A DNA stretch of 64,000 bases from Echinarachnius parma (lineage: Eukaryota > Echinodermata > Echinoidea > Clypeasteroida > Echinarachniidae). The stretch covers positions 166,501 through 230,500 of the forward strand of contig JBAMJV010003042.1 of the NCBI GenBank assembly GCA_037951105.1, in the 5' to 3' direction. A program made the position numbers and the translations under genes. This document shows, in pieces, positions 42,940-55,700 of the stretch. The notes beneath the pieces were generated by a model. It saw only the letters and a list, made by a program, of their open reading frames with translations, searched no databases and was not told where the DNA came from. The number at the start of each line of letters is the position of its first letter. The stretch's first letter is position 1.

Positions 42940-43400
42940 CATTAGACCTTTAGACCAAATGGTCATTAGACTAAATGGTCATTAGACCATGTGGTCATTA
43001 GCCCAAGTCGGACATTAGCCCAAGTGGGAGTAGCCCAACTGTCTATTAGACCAAACGGGAAGTTGTTTGAAATGGTGATTAGACCAAGTGATGAATTGAC
43101 AATCTGGATATATATAGCCGAAGTGGGTGTAGCCCAAATGGGTATTAGACGTAGTGATATTAGACGAACTGATACATAGACGAATCGAATATTAGACAAT
43201 CTGGTGTTTAGACGGTCTGGCAGGTAGACTAAGTGGTGTTGGACCAAGTGGGTATTAGACAATATGGGTATAGCCCAAATGGTTATTAGACGAACTGGCT
43301 AATAGACCAAGTGGTTGTAGACGAAACGGAATTAGGCTATGTGGGATGAGACGAAGCGGATATTAGACGAAGCGGGTTTAGACCAAGTGGCAGTTTACCC
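42940..43400 (+). repeat. degenerate ~17-bp minisatellite (ATTAGACCAAGTGG)
   Basis: About 26 diverged head-to-tail units. Recurrent forms are ATTAGACCAAGTGG, ATTAGACGAACTGG, TAGCCCAAGTGGG and TTAGACAATCTGG. Many units contain a CANNTG core (CAAGTG, CAAATG). Divergence between units is high, so the array is old. Spacing is too irregular and units too variable for a CRISPR, and this is an animal genome. Confidence 0.8.
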
Positions 43401-43460
43401 TTTGAATAGCTAACATCCGAAAGTTTCTGGGGGCGCTGCCCCCTGGATCACCGCCAGAAC

Positions 43461-44012
43461 GAATAGCTAGGTGTGAAAGTACTTTCAGTAGAATTATGTT
43501 TGCATTATATTAAAAATGCTTTATACCCAATTTATTATTATATACTTGTATAAACTGTTGTACATGTAATAAGTATACATTCATAACATTTAATAAATGA
43601 AATTGATAAACCATCAGGGGCATACGTGCTTCAGTGATATGTAGACCAATATGTTTCAATTATATTCAATTGATTCCTACTGACGTAAACAACATGAATG
43701 AAATAACTTGCATTCGTTATATTTTGTATCTTAGGTTAAGGGTCCAATAAGTTATCAAGCAAATTGCGCTAGAGCGCTATCTGTAGTTACTGCATAGCAC
43801 AACGATAACGTACACCAATAATTCAAATAACTCCCCTTCTTCTTCTCACAGTCCATTTACATTACACTAGTAACTGGGGCATAGTCAGAAATTTTGCAAG
43901 GGGGGCCCTATCCTGCGAGCGTGTATACTCGAACCGTTGTGGGCCTAAGGTAGGCATTTTTAATATAATGCAAACATAATTCTACTGAAAGTACTTTCAC
44001 ACCTAGCTATTC
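43461..44012. repeat. 59-bp perfect inverted repeats, 434 bp apart
   Basis: Arms 43461-43519 and 43954-44012 are exact complements, beginning GAATAGCTAGGTGTGAAAGT and including AGTACTTTCAG. The interior holds GGGGGCCC and other low-complexity pieces. It is probably a recently active or gene-converted foldback element. Confidence 0.85.
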
Positions 44013-44014
44013 AT

Positions 44015-45710
44015 TCTTTGCGTTATCACATTAACAGGCTATGTATACAAGCGCGAATATACATTTATTGGAATTCCATTTTATTTCAAATGTCGAATCA
44101 TGAGTTTCACTGGATCCAAACGTGACATCGATGAATTATAATTATACCCAGACGACTGCATTTCAGTCCCCTATAAAGGAATACAAAAACTTATAAAAAT
44201 TTGCCGTATATATATATGTAATCGTTAACCAACGTTTTATAAAAAAACAACACCAAAATCTACATACATGTATTAAATACGAGATTGATCGCATCATAAG
44301 AAACATGATTTTTAACACAAAACGCCTTCATACTAATGAAGTACATTGTTTTCAAGCAACGATATGAATGACAACATAATGTATCTAAGAACAACCAAAG
44401 CAATGACATAAAAAAAACATCCGTATAATGATAATAATACATGTAGGTCCATTGCCAAGTGGAATATATGCGGAATTTGAATTTCCCAGCATAGGTCCGT
44501 AAATACTGTTCTTTAAACAGTAATTTGTGCTATTCTAATACGTCATTTAACAGATTATACATTGTTTACATTCAGTATTAGTCAAAGAGAAGCGTGAAAG
44601 ACAATCTAGACAAAGTTGTTGTCTTCTATTACGGTGTATATTGTAACATTTGATAAATTCAACCTTCATTAATAATACGGGACCTATATATCTTTATTTA
44701 TAAAGCTGACAATGTAAACTAAGCAACTGGATTAATCAAAATCTTCATTATCATATCCTTATTTAATTGGACGAAACCGCCAGTTAAGTACTTATATGTA
44801 CAATAATATTACAAGAAGACACATGCGTATAAACATAAACATATTTGAGTAATGTTGTAGACTTCTCCTTGTACATTAGCTGAACAACTTAATCTGATAG
44901 GTATACTATATCACATAGATCACAAAGATTACAATGGATCGAAAACTTGGACGATTAAATACTTATTATGCGCATATTCCTATTATCCCAGTAACTTGGC
45001 CAAACATGGATATACCCCACTAACGTTAAAGTCGGAATAAGTCTGACGAAGTTTACATTATGACACGGAATGATAGTGATATCCTTATTCTATAATTCCG
45101 CGGCAAAAACTAGCAATCGAAAGTCCTTATCGAGGTAATGATTTAACATATTTGATTGTGTAGAAAGGAATTACTTAATTTAAATGTTCGTGACATTGCG
45201 ATGAACGTCTACAATCCTGACAAGAGCTTGACATGGGATTTTATCTTCCCCATGTACACCTAGCGTTAAATAAGTTTAAACGTAGATTTAATGCCCCATA
45301 AGGGGTGTTTAAAACCATGGGAATCGAAAATCCCTACGAGGGTCTATGATCTAATTATTTTCAGGATGTATTCCATTTTGGTAAATAATATTTTAAACTG
45401 AAAATAACGCAAAATATGTTGCATATAAAATTTGAGAATCAAATTAATATACTGTAGTTACATAAATCTATCGAAATCACTATATCATTTGTTTTTCATA
45501 GTTATTTATAAGTTTTTTAACAGGTATGCACCGTTTGATCATTTTATACATATTTGCATATATTTTGCCAGGTTATTTTGTAAAAAGCATACAGCATGAT
45601 GTGCAGTGTTTAACACGTGTCTTGTTTATTCATGAATATTAATTGAAATAACCCCTCTATTTTATCACTAAAGATAATTACAAAATCCCATTTTTGAATT
45701 ATAAACTGAG
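44015..45710. other. no gene recognised
   Basis: Long A+T-rich stretch downstream of the Ig/propeller gene. No exon, RNA gene or named repeat seen. Confidence 0.4.
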
Positions 45711-45712
45711 TT

Positions 45713-45725
45713 TTTATTTTTTATT
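45713..45725 (-). terminator. poly(A) signals of the Ig/propeller gene
   Basis: On the minus strand two overlapping AATAAA hexamers lie about 140 bp beyond the stop codon at 45861, giving a short 3'UTR. Confidence 0.55.
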
Positions 45726-45860
45726 TTACAACATCCTTGTTGATGCTGATGCTTTGGGTGAATGGTAAGTTCTGTAGTATTACTGGTAAAACCCTACGGG
45801 AGTATAATTATGTCACTCACTGCATAAGTTGGTCTACTGGAGAACATCCAATATACCTAT

Positions 45861-46727
45861 TCAATCACCGACGGGTGTTACCGATTTAGAGAAGATGTAA
45901 AGCCTGTCACGAGTGCAGAAGGCTATCTCCCCTGATGTAAACTCTTGGATGTAACAGGAAGCCCAGTATGGTGACTGGAGCCCGTGATCGGTGATGAGAG
46001 TCGCCGCGTGTTGTAAATCACTTGTGTAATGCTCGATGGTGACTGTACCCTTCTTCGGGTTCAAAATGGCTAAGAGAATGGTATCATCTTTGCATACAGC
46101 AGGATATACTTCCAAATCTGCACCTTTTATGAGCCCATACTTTGTTTTTCCTGACTCGTCAACAACTATTGTTGCATGAGATGAACTCTTCACGACCATC
46201 ATCTTGCTCAAGTTCATCGCAAATATCTTAATCGGACTAAACTCATATGCTATCTCCCTGACCGGTTTCCCACCTGCTGGAGTGAACACAAGAATCTTTT
46301 TGGCGATACTGCAGCCTACATAAATGTTATCATTGTTGTCTACAGTGATATTACATATCTCATTATCATTATGATGCAGAGTCTCAAACTTCACCTCAAT
46401 CTTCTGCCAACTTTGATCGTACAGGGACAATTTATTTTCATTACATACTAGGAGTTTAGTATGCATGCTGCTCACAACATACCGGCCATCTGACAAGAAA
46501 GCTACCCCTGTGACGCGTTCTGTCCCGAGCACGTCTCTCTTCTTTAGCTGCCCGTCAGCAGAGTATATATCGATACCGGGGTTATCAACCCCTGCTACAG
46601 TCATCCCCCCGTCTGGTGTGACTGCCATAATGACATCAAAATAGGTACCGCAGAGCTTCACATCGGTTTTCAGTTTCCACTCTTTGGACTGCAACTTCCC
46701 TAGATTTGGTCCCGTTGGCACCCGAAC
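45861..46727 (-). CDS. terminal exon: NHL/TolB-like six-bladed beta-propeller
   Basis: An 867-nt last exon, acceptor TTAACGTTTCAG, phase 0, 288 residues to TGA. Blade-like repeats are visible: VTPDGGMTVAG..IDIYSADGQLKK, FLSDGRYVVSS..LSLYD, VDNNDNIYVGC..ILVFTPAGGKPVREI, MMVVKSSS..VVDESGK, KDDTILLAIL..IEHYTSDLQ and TSGEIAFCTRDRLYIFS, giving six. The pattern (xDG..hV....h.hY/F) is that of NHL/TRIM C-terminal propellers, which bind proteins or RNA. Its resemblance to echinoderm TRIM-like propellers is from memory. There is no RING or B-box in the neighbouring exons. Confidence 0.85.
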   Translation of the reverse strand, partial: VRVPTGPNLGKLQSKEWKLKTDVKLCGTYFDVIMAVTPDGGMTVAGVDNPGIDIYSADGQLKKRDVLGTERVTGVAFLSDGRYVVSSMHTKLLVCNENKLSLYDQSWQKIEVKFETLHHNDNEICNITVDNNDNIYVGCSIAKKILVFTPAGGKPVREIAYEFSPIKIFAMNLSKMMVVKSSSHATIVVDESGKTKYGLIKGADLEVYPAVCKDDTILLAILNPKKGTVTIEHYTSDLQHAATLITDHGLQSPYWASCYIQEFTSGEIAFCTRDRLYIFSKSVTPVGD

Positions 46728-49700
46728 CTGAAACGTTAAATAGTAGGATTTAAGAATGAGTAAATCCTGCAATGCCAGATTTTTTTATCTGACATTTAAC
46801 AAAAAAGAGAGGAAAAAGGGAAGCAGATTATATTTCAGTACATTAATGAAGACAATTTGTTTTCTACATTTATAAAAAATAGATGGATCTTTGACTGCGC
46901 GCAGTCGAAATGAATGCCTCTACAATTTGCGACATGTATAAAGAGCCCCGTGACCTTTGACATCATGATTCTAAAATCTGATCAGTCCATTCTGGCTCCT
47001 CAAGATACATGTACACCAGAACCGAGTTCTTGAGAAACTATTTTCGCATACTTATTCCTTTGACCTCATGACCCCTACAATCATTGGCTCATCAAGATAC
47101 AGCTACAGGTACTACATTCGGTGATAATCTATCAATTGGATCTTGAGATATATCACAACGACGAGCTATTTGTATGTAATGAGCCCCAAAGCCTTTAACT
47201 CTTGACCTCATGTCCCCACAATCAAACCAGGTCATTGGCTTCCCCAGATATGCACACGTACCAAGTTTGGTGGTAATCTTACAGTTGGTTTTCGAGATAT
47301 CATGGTAAGGAACATTTTGTTGCATATTTTAGCCCTTTGACATTTTACATTTTGACCTCATTACCTCAAAATCTAATCAATTCATTGGCTTGTCAAGATT
47401 TATACATGCCCCATGTTTGACAGCAATCCATCAATCGGTTTTTGAGATTTGCGACCGCATAAATATACATGTGCCTTTACAATTCCTATACTTGACAAAA
47501 CAAACTGAGATACGGGTCCTAGTCCAAACACAAATGTATACATCAGTACGCATGTACACCAATGTAATTTATACATGCCAGGGCGATGGAATCTTAAGAG
47601 GTTCAACGGATTATTTAGTATTATATGTGAATATTATTGACAATGTTTGATTATAACTTCTGTTATTGAATGGTAATACTCAAATGCAGATTGTATAGTT
47701 TAGGAGCCTTTTACTTTTATGCTTCATTAATTTGTATTTAAGGGATCTAGTAACATTGACAAAATCTACAAAACTGACTTATGACTCTAGCGGCTATCAC
47801 ATCCCTTGTTGTATTGGTATTACTAATGCAACCATGGAACAGGTTCCTGTATTCCGAATTTCGCTTTCGTTTTTATGCTATTTGTGATTGAAGTGTTCGG
47901 ATTTATAATTATTCACACGAGAATGGTAACTGTGTAAGCATTTTTGCTTACTACTCGGTAATTATACATAACATTCACTTACCATTGAATGTTGACACAT
48001 CACTCAATGGACATATCAGATCACATAAATACACATTTTATCAACCCTTCGTCAAATTGTTCACATGTTTTTCACATGTTACTAGATCCCTTTAAATGAT
48101 TTGTAATCATGGGAAACACACTAAATGATGATTCTATATTGTTTCCCTGATTCCATCTGCCATGTCTAAGGATTTAAAATAATATGTTACATAAGGTCGT
48201 TTGATTTATGTAATGATTTAAATGTCATGCGTGCTGTTTGCATTTTCAGGAACTCTACATTCGTGCGGACAGCTCTTTTCATATAATGTGCCTTGATGTG
48301 AAAACGTAAAGTAACCTATGTCTATATGTATTTACATGGATTCATTTTCAATGATATTAATCAGGCAATGGTTACACAATTATTAAGGCTGATTACATAC
48401 TGAACAGATTAATACATTAATAGTAAATACATTAACCCCTTTTATATCGACATCGGATTCGCCCCCTGCGGCCGCCTGTGGACTACTTGAACCTCGTTCC
48501 TGCGTGGAAAATCATGTAAGGGACAGCACGTAATACAATTTAAAGGACAATGAAACCCAAGCAAAATGTTACTTTCATATACTTGAGGAGATTATGTGGG
48601 ATAATCTCTGAGCTTTAGAGCATAATCGGGCCATGAACAATAAAACTATGGCTCTTTGAAGATGTCCATTTATTCCTGTGGGGAACACAAATTGGCAACG
48701 CATTCTGATAAGTGTGTGGACAACTCCCCATATTTTTTGTACACCAATGTTTCCATTTTTACAGTTTGCTTCATAGTCACATGTTCCCATTCACCCAACT
48801 CATGATATGTTATGTATAAAAACATTCTACAAAACATATGTTGAACTCAAACGAAGGGTAAACATAAATTTTGAGAAATTTTGTGTACACAACATATAGG
48901 GAGTAGTCCACAACTTTGCCAGAGTGCAATTTGAGTCACTCATAGAAATACATGGCTCTTTTCAAAGAGCCATAGTTTTCTTATTTCGTGACCGATTGTG
49001 CTAAAATTGTCAGGAACTATTCATCATTTGTAGTGTCTTATAGTCCATACAACAATTTGTCTGGATTTCATTGTCCTATATTGGGATATAGTAACATTGT
49101 ACAAATCCTCAAAACTTACTTGGAACTCTAGTGGTTCTCTCATACCTTGTCATATTCATATTTAAGGGGTATTTCAGTTTTGGTAGAGAGGGCGCTGCAC
49201 ATCACAATTTGTTTGTGAGGTAATGAAACACTAAGTATTGAATTCGAGCGAACATGCAATTTTAATGGCAGAATAAACTTTATTTGGTCAAAATCGGTCC
49301 AGAAACGGCTCAAATATCAATAAATATATCTGATCTTATAAATTATTTGGGGCCCAAATAATTAGATGATTTTTTCAACAAAAAAACATTTTTTAAATAA
49401 TTGTTGATAATCTCTCTATTTAATCATTATTTCAATAAAACATAAAATGCATAATTTTGTATAAAAAATGGTTGACACCAGCGCCTTGTTAGAGAGCGCC
49501 CTCTTGTGTTTTACTGGCTCTTTTAGAATGATAACTGGCTTTTTACTTAGTCGTTTGTAATTTTGTATACCTTTCGAGCATGATGGAGTTATAACTATTA
49601 GTTTATTATGTTACTGTCCAGGTTTGGTTACTAAAGTTCAGCCTTACCAAAACGTATACCCCTTTAACAATAAAAGCGCGGGACAGGTTGTGGTTTTTCA

Positions 49701-52700
49701 AATTTCTATTTCGTACAAAATATATTTACGATTGGAGTGTTCAGATGTTAAACTGTCTACGGGATAATTTAAGCCGTGTACAAAGAAAGTGCAATGAGAA
49801 TCACTTTGCATTTTTGCTAATTTCTCGGCCCAAAATCATCCAATAAACGTGAAATTACCACACATTACTTTGTGGACCTATTATAATACACCAATACACA
49901 TTTTATTGATCACTCGTCACTGTTTGCACTTGTCATGGATCGCGCTTTTTCAGTCCTCTATACTAGAATACCTTTCACTAAGAGATTGTATTATCTTCTC
50001 TTTAAACCGACATTTAGTTTGCTAAATGTAAGACTTTTCTGCATAATTTTCTAACAAAATATTCAACAGTTGACCCATGGTTTAGTAAAGAACAAATCCA
50101 GGCTATTTTTTTGTGTAGATGCTTATCTGCCTCTAAAGGGACAACAGTTTTATTTAACCCACTGCAGTGGTATACTACATATAGTTCTTTTGAGTACCTC
50201 TTCTCCATCGGCATTGGATTCGACTCCACCTGTGGCTTGTAAAATACTAGTACCGGGTTCAGGGTCCATGTTCGCCATGGAATGTCCTTCCCCGTCTGTC
50301 GTAATGTCTTTCCTCGAATAGCCTCGATCCTGTGGGGAACACGAATGGATATGTTACCATTGCGGGATGCCAAACTTCTCTACAACCTTCTTTGATGAAT
50401 TGAATGATGCTGAATCAACAAACGGTTTTACTTAATTCATTAATTGGACTCGACTCAAGCAAATAGATCCAACAGCCAAAATCAGGATATCAATTTGGGG
50501 GTACCTGTACAAACGTCTATCCCAAACCCGAGCGCAGATATAGTAAAGATGGGCACCCAACCAGCGAAGATGATCCAAAGAAGGGACCAAAAGTTAAAAA
50601 TAAAACTACAAAAAAGGGGAAAAGAAATCAATCAATTCATTTAAAGATAGTGGACATGAATTGCCAGAGTATAAGATCCAAACTACTGACCTTTGAAGCC
50701 CTGCTCGATGGCGAAAACCCAGACATCATTGTCGGGACTGAATCGTGGTTGAATGACACAATTTCAACGGGGGAAATCTTCCCACCATGCTACATTGTTT
50801 TTCGGCGGGACAGAGTGACTGAACAAAGGGGAGGTGGGGTATTTATTGCAGTGAAAAATACCCTCATTGCATGTGCTGAACTTGACTTGCAAACTAACTC
50901 AGAAATAACATAGATCTCCATACAAGTTAAAGGAATATCACCACTCTACATCGGGGCATTCTATAGACCCCCATTAACTGATAGGAATTACTTGATTGAA
51001 CTGGATACCTCCCTATCAAAAATCCTACGCAACGCTTCAATATGGCTCTTGGGTGACTTCAACTTACCTCATATTGATTGGGAAACATCAAGATTAAAAA
51101 ATGGAGGATACTATCCCGTGGTTAGCAAGCTGATGATTGATATCATGAATGACTACAATCTGGAACAAATAGTCAAAGAACCTACAAGGGGAGAAAACAT
51201 ATTGAACTTATGTTTCAGAACCCACCCAGCTTCAGCACAGTCTGTCCAAGTAACTCACGGCATTAGCGACCATGACCTGGTGATAATAGAAGCCATCCTG
51301 AGACCAAAGATAAATAGACCTCCAAAGAGAAAAATATCTCTACAAGAGAGCAAATTATGAGGGGATTAATAAGGACATGATCGAATTCAACAAATCTCTT
51401 TCACTGGACCGAGTGGACTCATCAAGCATTGATGAACTGTATACGTCATTTAAAGAAACACTTCACAGTTCAGTAGATTGCAACATCCCTTCGAAACAAT
51501 CTTCAAGCCACATTTCTTATCCTTGGGTAGATCGATAAATAAGAGAGATACAACAAGAAATCACAGGCTATATAATAAAGACAAACAAAGCGGAGTTCAA
51601 GAAACTGAGACGGAATGTAGACAGAAGAATCAGAAAAGCCTTCAAAACTTACCTGCGGGATGTAGTTGGAGCAAGCCTCAAATCTGACAACCATAAACCC
51701 TTCTGGTCTTTCATTAAAGCTAAAAGACAAGAAGTGTCCGGAGTACCACCTCTTAAAGTACTCGGTAACACTCTTACAAGTGCTAAGGACAAGGCTGAAG
51801 TACTGAACCAATACTTTTGTTCAGTATACACTCACGAAGATCCAAACATTCCTGACCTAGGACCTAGCAACACCCCTGACATCGATGATAAATCCATAAC
51901 AGAGGAAGGGATTAACAAAATACTAGTAAGCCTCAATCCAAATAAAGCTCCAGGGCCTGATGACATCTCAGGTATGGTACTTAAAAATTGTTCCGGTAGC
52001 ATAGCACCAATCCTGAAAAAGCTATTTCAGAAGTCAATTTCGACAGGTACACTACCCATGGAATGGCTGAAAGCAAACATCGCACCCATCTATAAAAAAA
52101 ATTAAAAAAAGACGACAGAACTCAACCAAATATAACTACGTTCGGTCTCCCTCACATCAGTCGTCTGTAAACTACTGGAACACATCATTCACGGACACAT
52201 CATGAAGCATTTCGAAAAGCACAACATCTTAGCAGATCAACAACACGGGTTTCGAAAAGGAAGGTCTTGCGAGACGCAGCTGTCAGCCCTGGTCGATGAT
52301 GTACAGAAGATCTTGGACAACAGAAGCCAGGTTGATATTATAATAACAGACTTTCGAAAAGCATTTGATGTAGTTCCCCATCAACGACTCCTAGCCAAAT
52401 TACACCATGTAGGGATAAGAAACAATATATTCCTGGTTAACAAACTTCCTGACGAAGCGCCAACAGAAGGTAGTACTCGAAGGTGAATCATCAGAGGAAG
52501 CTCGAGTTAGATCCGGAGTTCCTCAGGGTACATTACTGGGCCCGCTTCTGTTCCTGGTATACATACATGACTTGTCAACAAATCTCACGTCGAGTTTGTT
52601 CGCTGACGACTGTATGTTATACCGAGAAATACGCAACCCAGAGGATTCAGCTCTCCTGCAAGAAGGTGTAAACACTCTCTGCACATGGGAATCTAGATGG

Positions 52701-55700
52701 CAAATGGGCTTTAACATATCAAAATGCCATATTATGACTGTGACATACAAAACCAAGCCGTTACAACACGACTACACCATGGGTGAAAAATTCCTTGGCA
52801 GAGTAACCCACCATCCATACCTAGGTGTGGAAATATCTCCGACATGTCATGGAACACACACATCAACCAAACAGAAAGCAAATAAACAACTTGGTCTTAT
52901 ACGCAGAAACTTGTATAGCTGTGATAAATCAACGAAATCGGTAGCTTACCAAACACTTGTCCGTCCGATTTTGGAGTACTGCCATGCGGTATGGGACCCG
53001 CATCAGCAAACCAGAAAATATCTGATAGAAAAAATCCAACGTCGGGCAGCACGCTTTGCAATGAACGACTACAACCAAACATCTAGCGTCACCAACATGC
53101 TGAAGCAATTAGGATGGGAGAGTTTGGATGCCAGACGCTGCAAAGCTCGTCTCCATATCGTCTTCAAAGAAACCCATGGACTGGTCCCCAGAAACATAGC
53201 AACGTATAGACTGATGATGGACTGATGATGGACTGACTGATGTATAGTCTGATGATGGAAATCACGTGTATTTGCTATCACATGTTCGTTCAATAAATGT
53301 TTTCAATTCAATTCAATAAGGGTTTATTCAGATGACGTTCTTGCAGCCGAAGCTGAATTGCATGGTCATTTACAAGGTAAAAAGCATCATTATGGTTAAA
53401 ATACAGCAATGAACAGGTAAACATCAAATATAGATTACATATCAAAGAGTAAATAGAAATATACTAGATAAAGTCATACGTATAATTAAAAAGCAACATA
53501 ATTAAACATCAAAACAAATATACGACATGCATGCGAGTTACTGTTGTGAATAATAATCATTTAAAATGCGAACAAAATAGGGAATAGAGCTATTCTTAAA
53601 TCGGTTGGTTTTACAATTAAATTGAGTATATTTCTGAACATTTCGTAAATTAAAATTGCAATTCTTTGACTTGGCAGCCACGAGGAACAAAATTCATGTT
53701 TTTCTAAGTTAATGGCAAAATCAAAACAAAGTTTATTCCTACGTTCCTCCAATGTCAATAAATTGCACAATTCCAAAGCATGATTATATGATTCATAATA
53801 AAGTCCCAAAATAATTCTACATGCCCGTTTTTGTATTCGTTCAATATCATTTGTTTGTTTGATTGTTAAATTGGAATGAAAAAGTGGTGCACAGTACTCT
53901 AATATTGGTCTTATATATCCAATATAAACAATAACGAGATCACTAATGGGTAAATTAAAACGTTTCAAGGTACGTAACATATATAACTTTCTATTGCACT
54001 TCTTTATCATTTCCTTTACTTGAGTATCCCATTTTAAATCACATTGAATATAAATTCCAAGAACTTTAATTACATTGTCTTCATTTAAAAGTGTCCCATT
54101 AATATACAACAATTGGCGAGTTTGAGTTTTCATAAAAGAGACCGTCATGACAATGCATTTAGTTGGGTTTAATTTCATGTTATTGAGTAAAGACCAATTC
54201 TCTAATGACAATACTTCTGATTGCAATTTTGATATTTGTGTACAAGTCCGACTTTCTACAATAGTTAAATCATCAACATACTTATAAAAAGGGAGTAAAC
54301 AATCATGACATGCATCATTAACCATTATTAAGAATAAAATAGGCCCCAACTTTGTACCTTGAGGAACTCCTACATTATTAATTTTTACATCAGAAATATG
54401 ACCTTTATATCTTACTACTTGTTGGCGGCATTCTAAAAAATCAACTATTAATGAAATGACACATGGTCGTACACCCAATTTAACAAGTTTACAAATTAAA
54501 ATATTATGATCGATCCGGTCAAACGCTTTAGAAAAATCAGTTAAAACTATAGTTGAAATTGTTTTTTGTTTATCTGCATTTTTATATAGATTATGTAACA
54601 TCCCAATTAAATAATGGCAAGTTGAAAGGCCTCGACGATTCCCATACTGATTTTTTTCAATCACATCACCAATATCCTCCCACAACCACTTAGCAATGAA
54701 AGTTTCTGCTATTTTAGCAAAATAAGAAGTTAGAGCTATGGGTCGTAATTCAAGAAGAGTTGGTGGATATGATTTAGGTACTGGTATTATCTCGGCATAC
54801 TTCCAAACTTGCGGAAAAACCCCTTGTTTAAATACAAAATTAAGAATACAACATAATGGATAAGATAACTCATAAGCAAATTCACGTAAAATTCGAACAG
54901 GCAAGTCGCCTAAAATAGTTGATTTCTGTAAATTGAGTTTACGTAACAAATCATACACGTCTTTCGGTTCTATTATTGGGCAATCAACAGGTGAAGGTAA
55001 ATATGCTGGTAACTTTGTTTTATCAAGTTTCGGGAGATCTGCTGCCACAGATAAAAACTTATTATTAATACAATTAGCTACTTCCTTAAAATATTCAGGT
55101 TGATCAGCTGCAAGACCTGGTATGTCGATCGATGGTTGATCTTGAGGTCCTTGGGTAATGAGTTTTATATGTCGATACCAATCAGCAGGATTATTTATTT
55201 TAAGTGTATGAATTCTTCCATTATAAAATGAGTCCTTAGCCAATATTATTGCATCTATAACTTTATCTCGAAAGTATTTCCATAGCTCGATATCATCAGA
55301 GTGCCAAGCTTGCTGTCTTCTTTTAATTAATGATTTAATCTCACAAGATATCCAAGGCTTATCAGTTTGATGAAATTTGACAGTCTTAGTAGGTAAGGAC
55401 TGATCAATATGTTCTCGCACAACACTATAAAATAAATTACACATATCCGTAGGATCAGAAATTTGATATAAATCTTCCCACGTGTGATGGGTTATCCAAG
55501 TGCCAAAATCTCGGAGTCCACTATCTGTCAGAGGGCGTGTTGTAATGCAAATAATTATATCGAACTTTCTATTTCCTAGGCTGTTATCACATTATACAGC
55601 AATGTGGAGGAACAATTGATATTATTTTGCTAGTACGTGTCTCACCTCACGCAAGCTTTATGATGAAATTAAGTTATTGTATACTCGTTTTTTTTTTCAA

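Noticed and set aside
42940..43400. CRISPR-like array
   Set aside because: Units are contiguous, strongly diverged and without unique spacers, in an animal genome; it is a minisatellite.
50014..50373. 119-codon minus-strand frame over the linker exon
   Set aside because: A different frame from the spliced one; it ignores strong splice sites and cannot join the neighbouring exons in phase.
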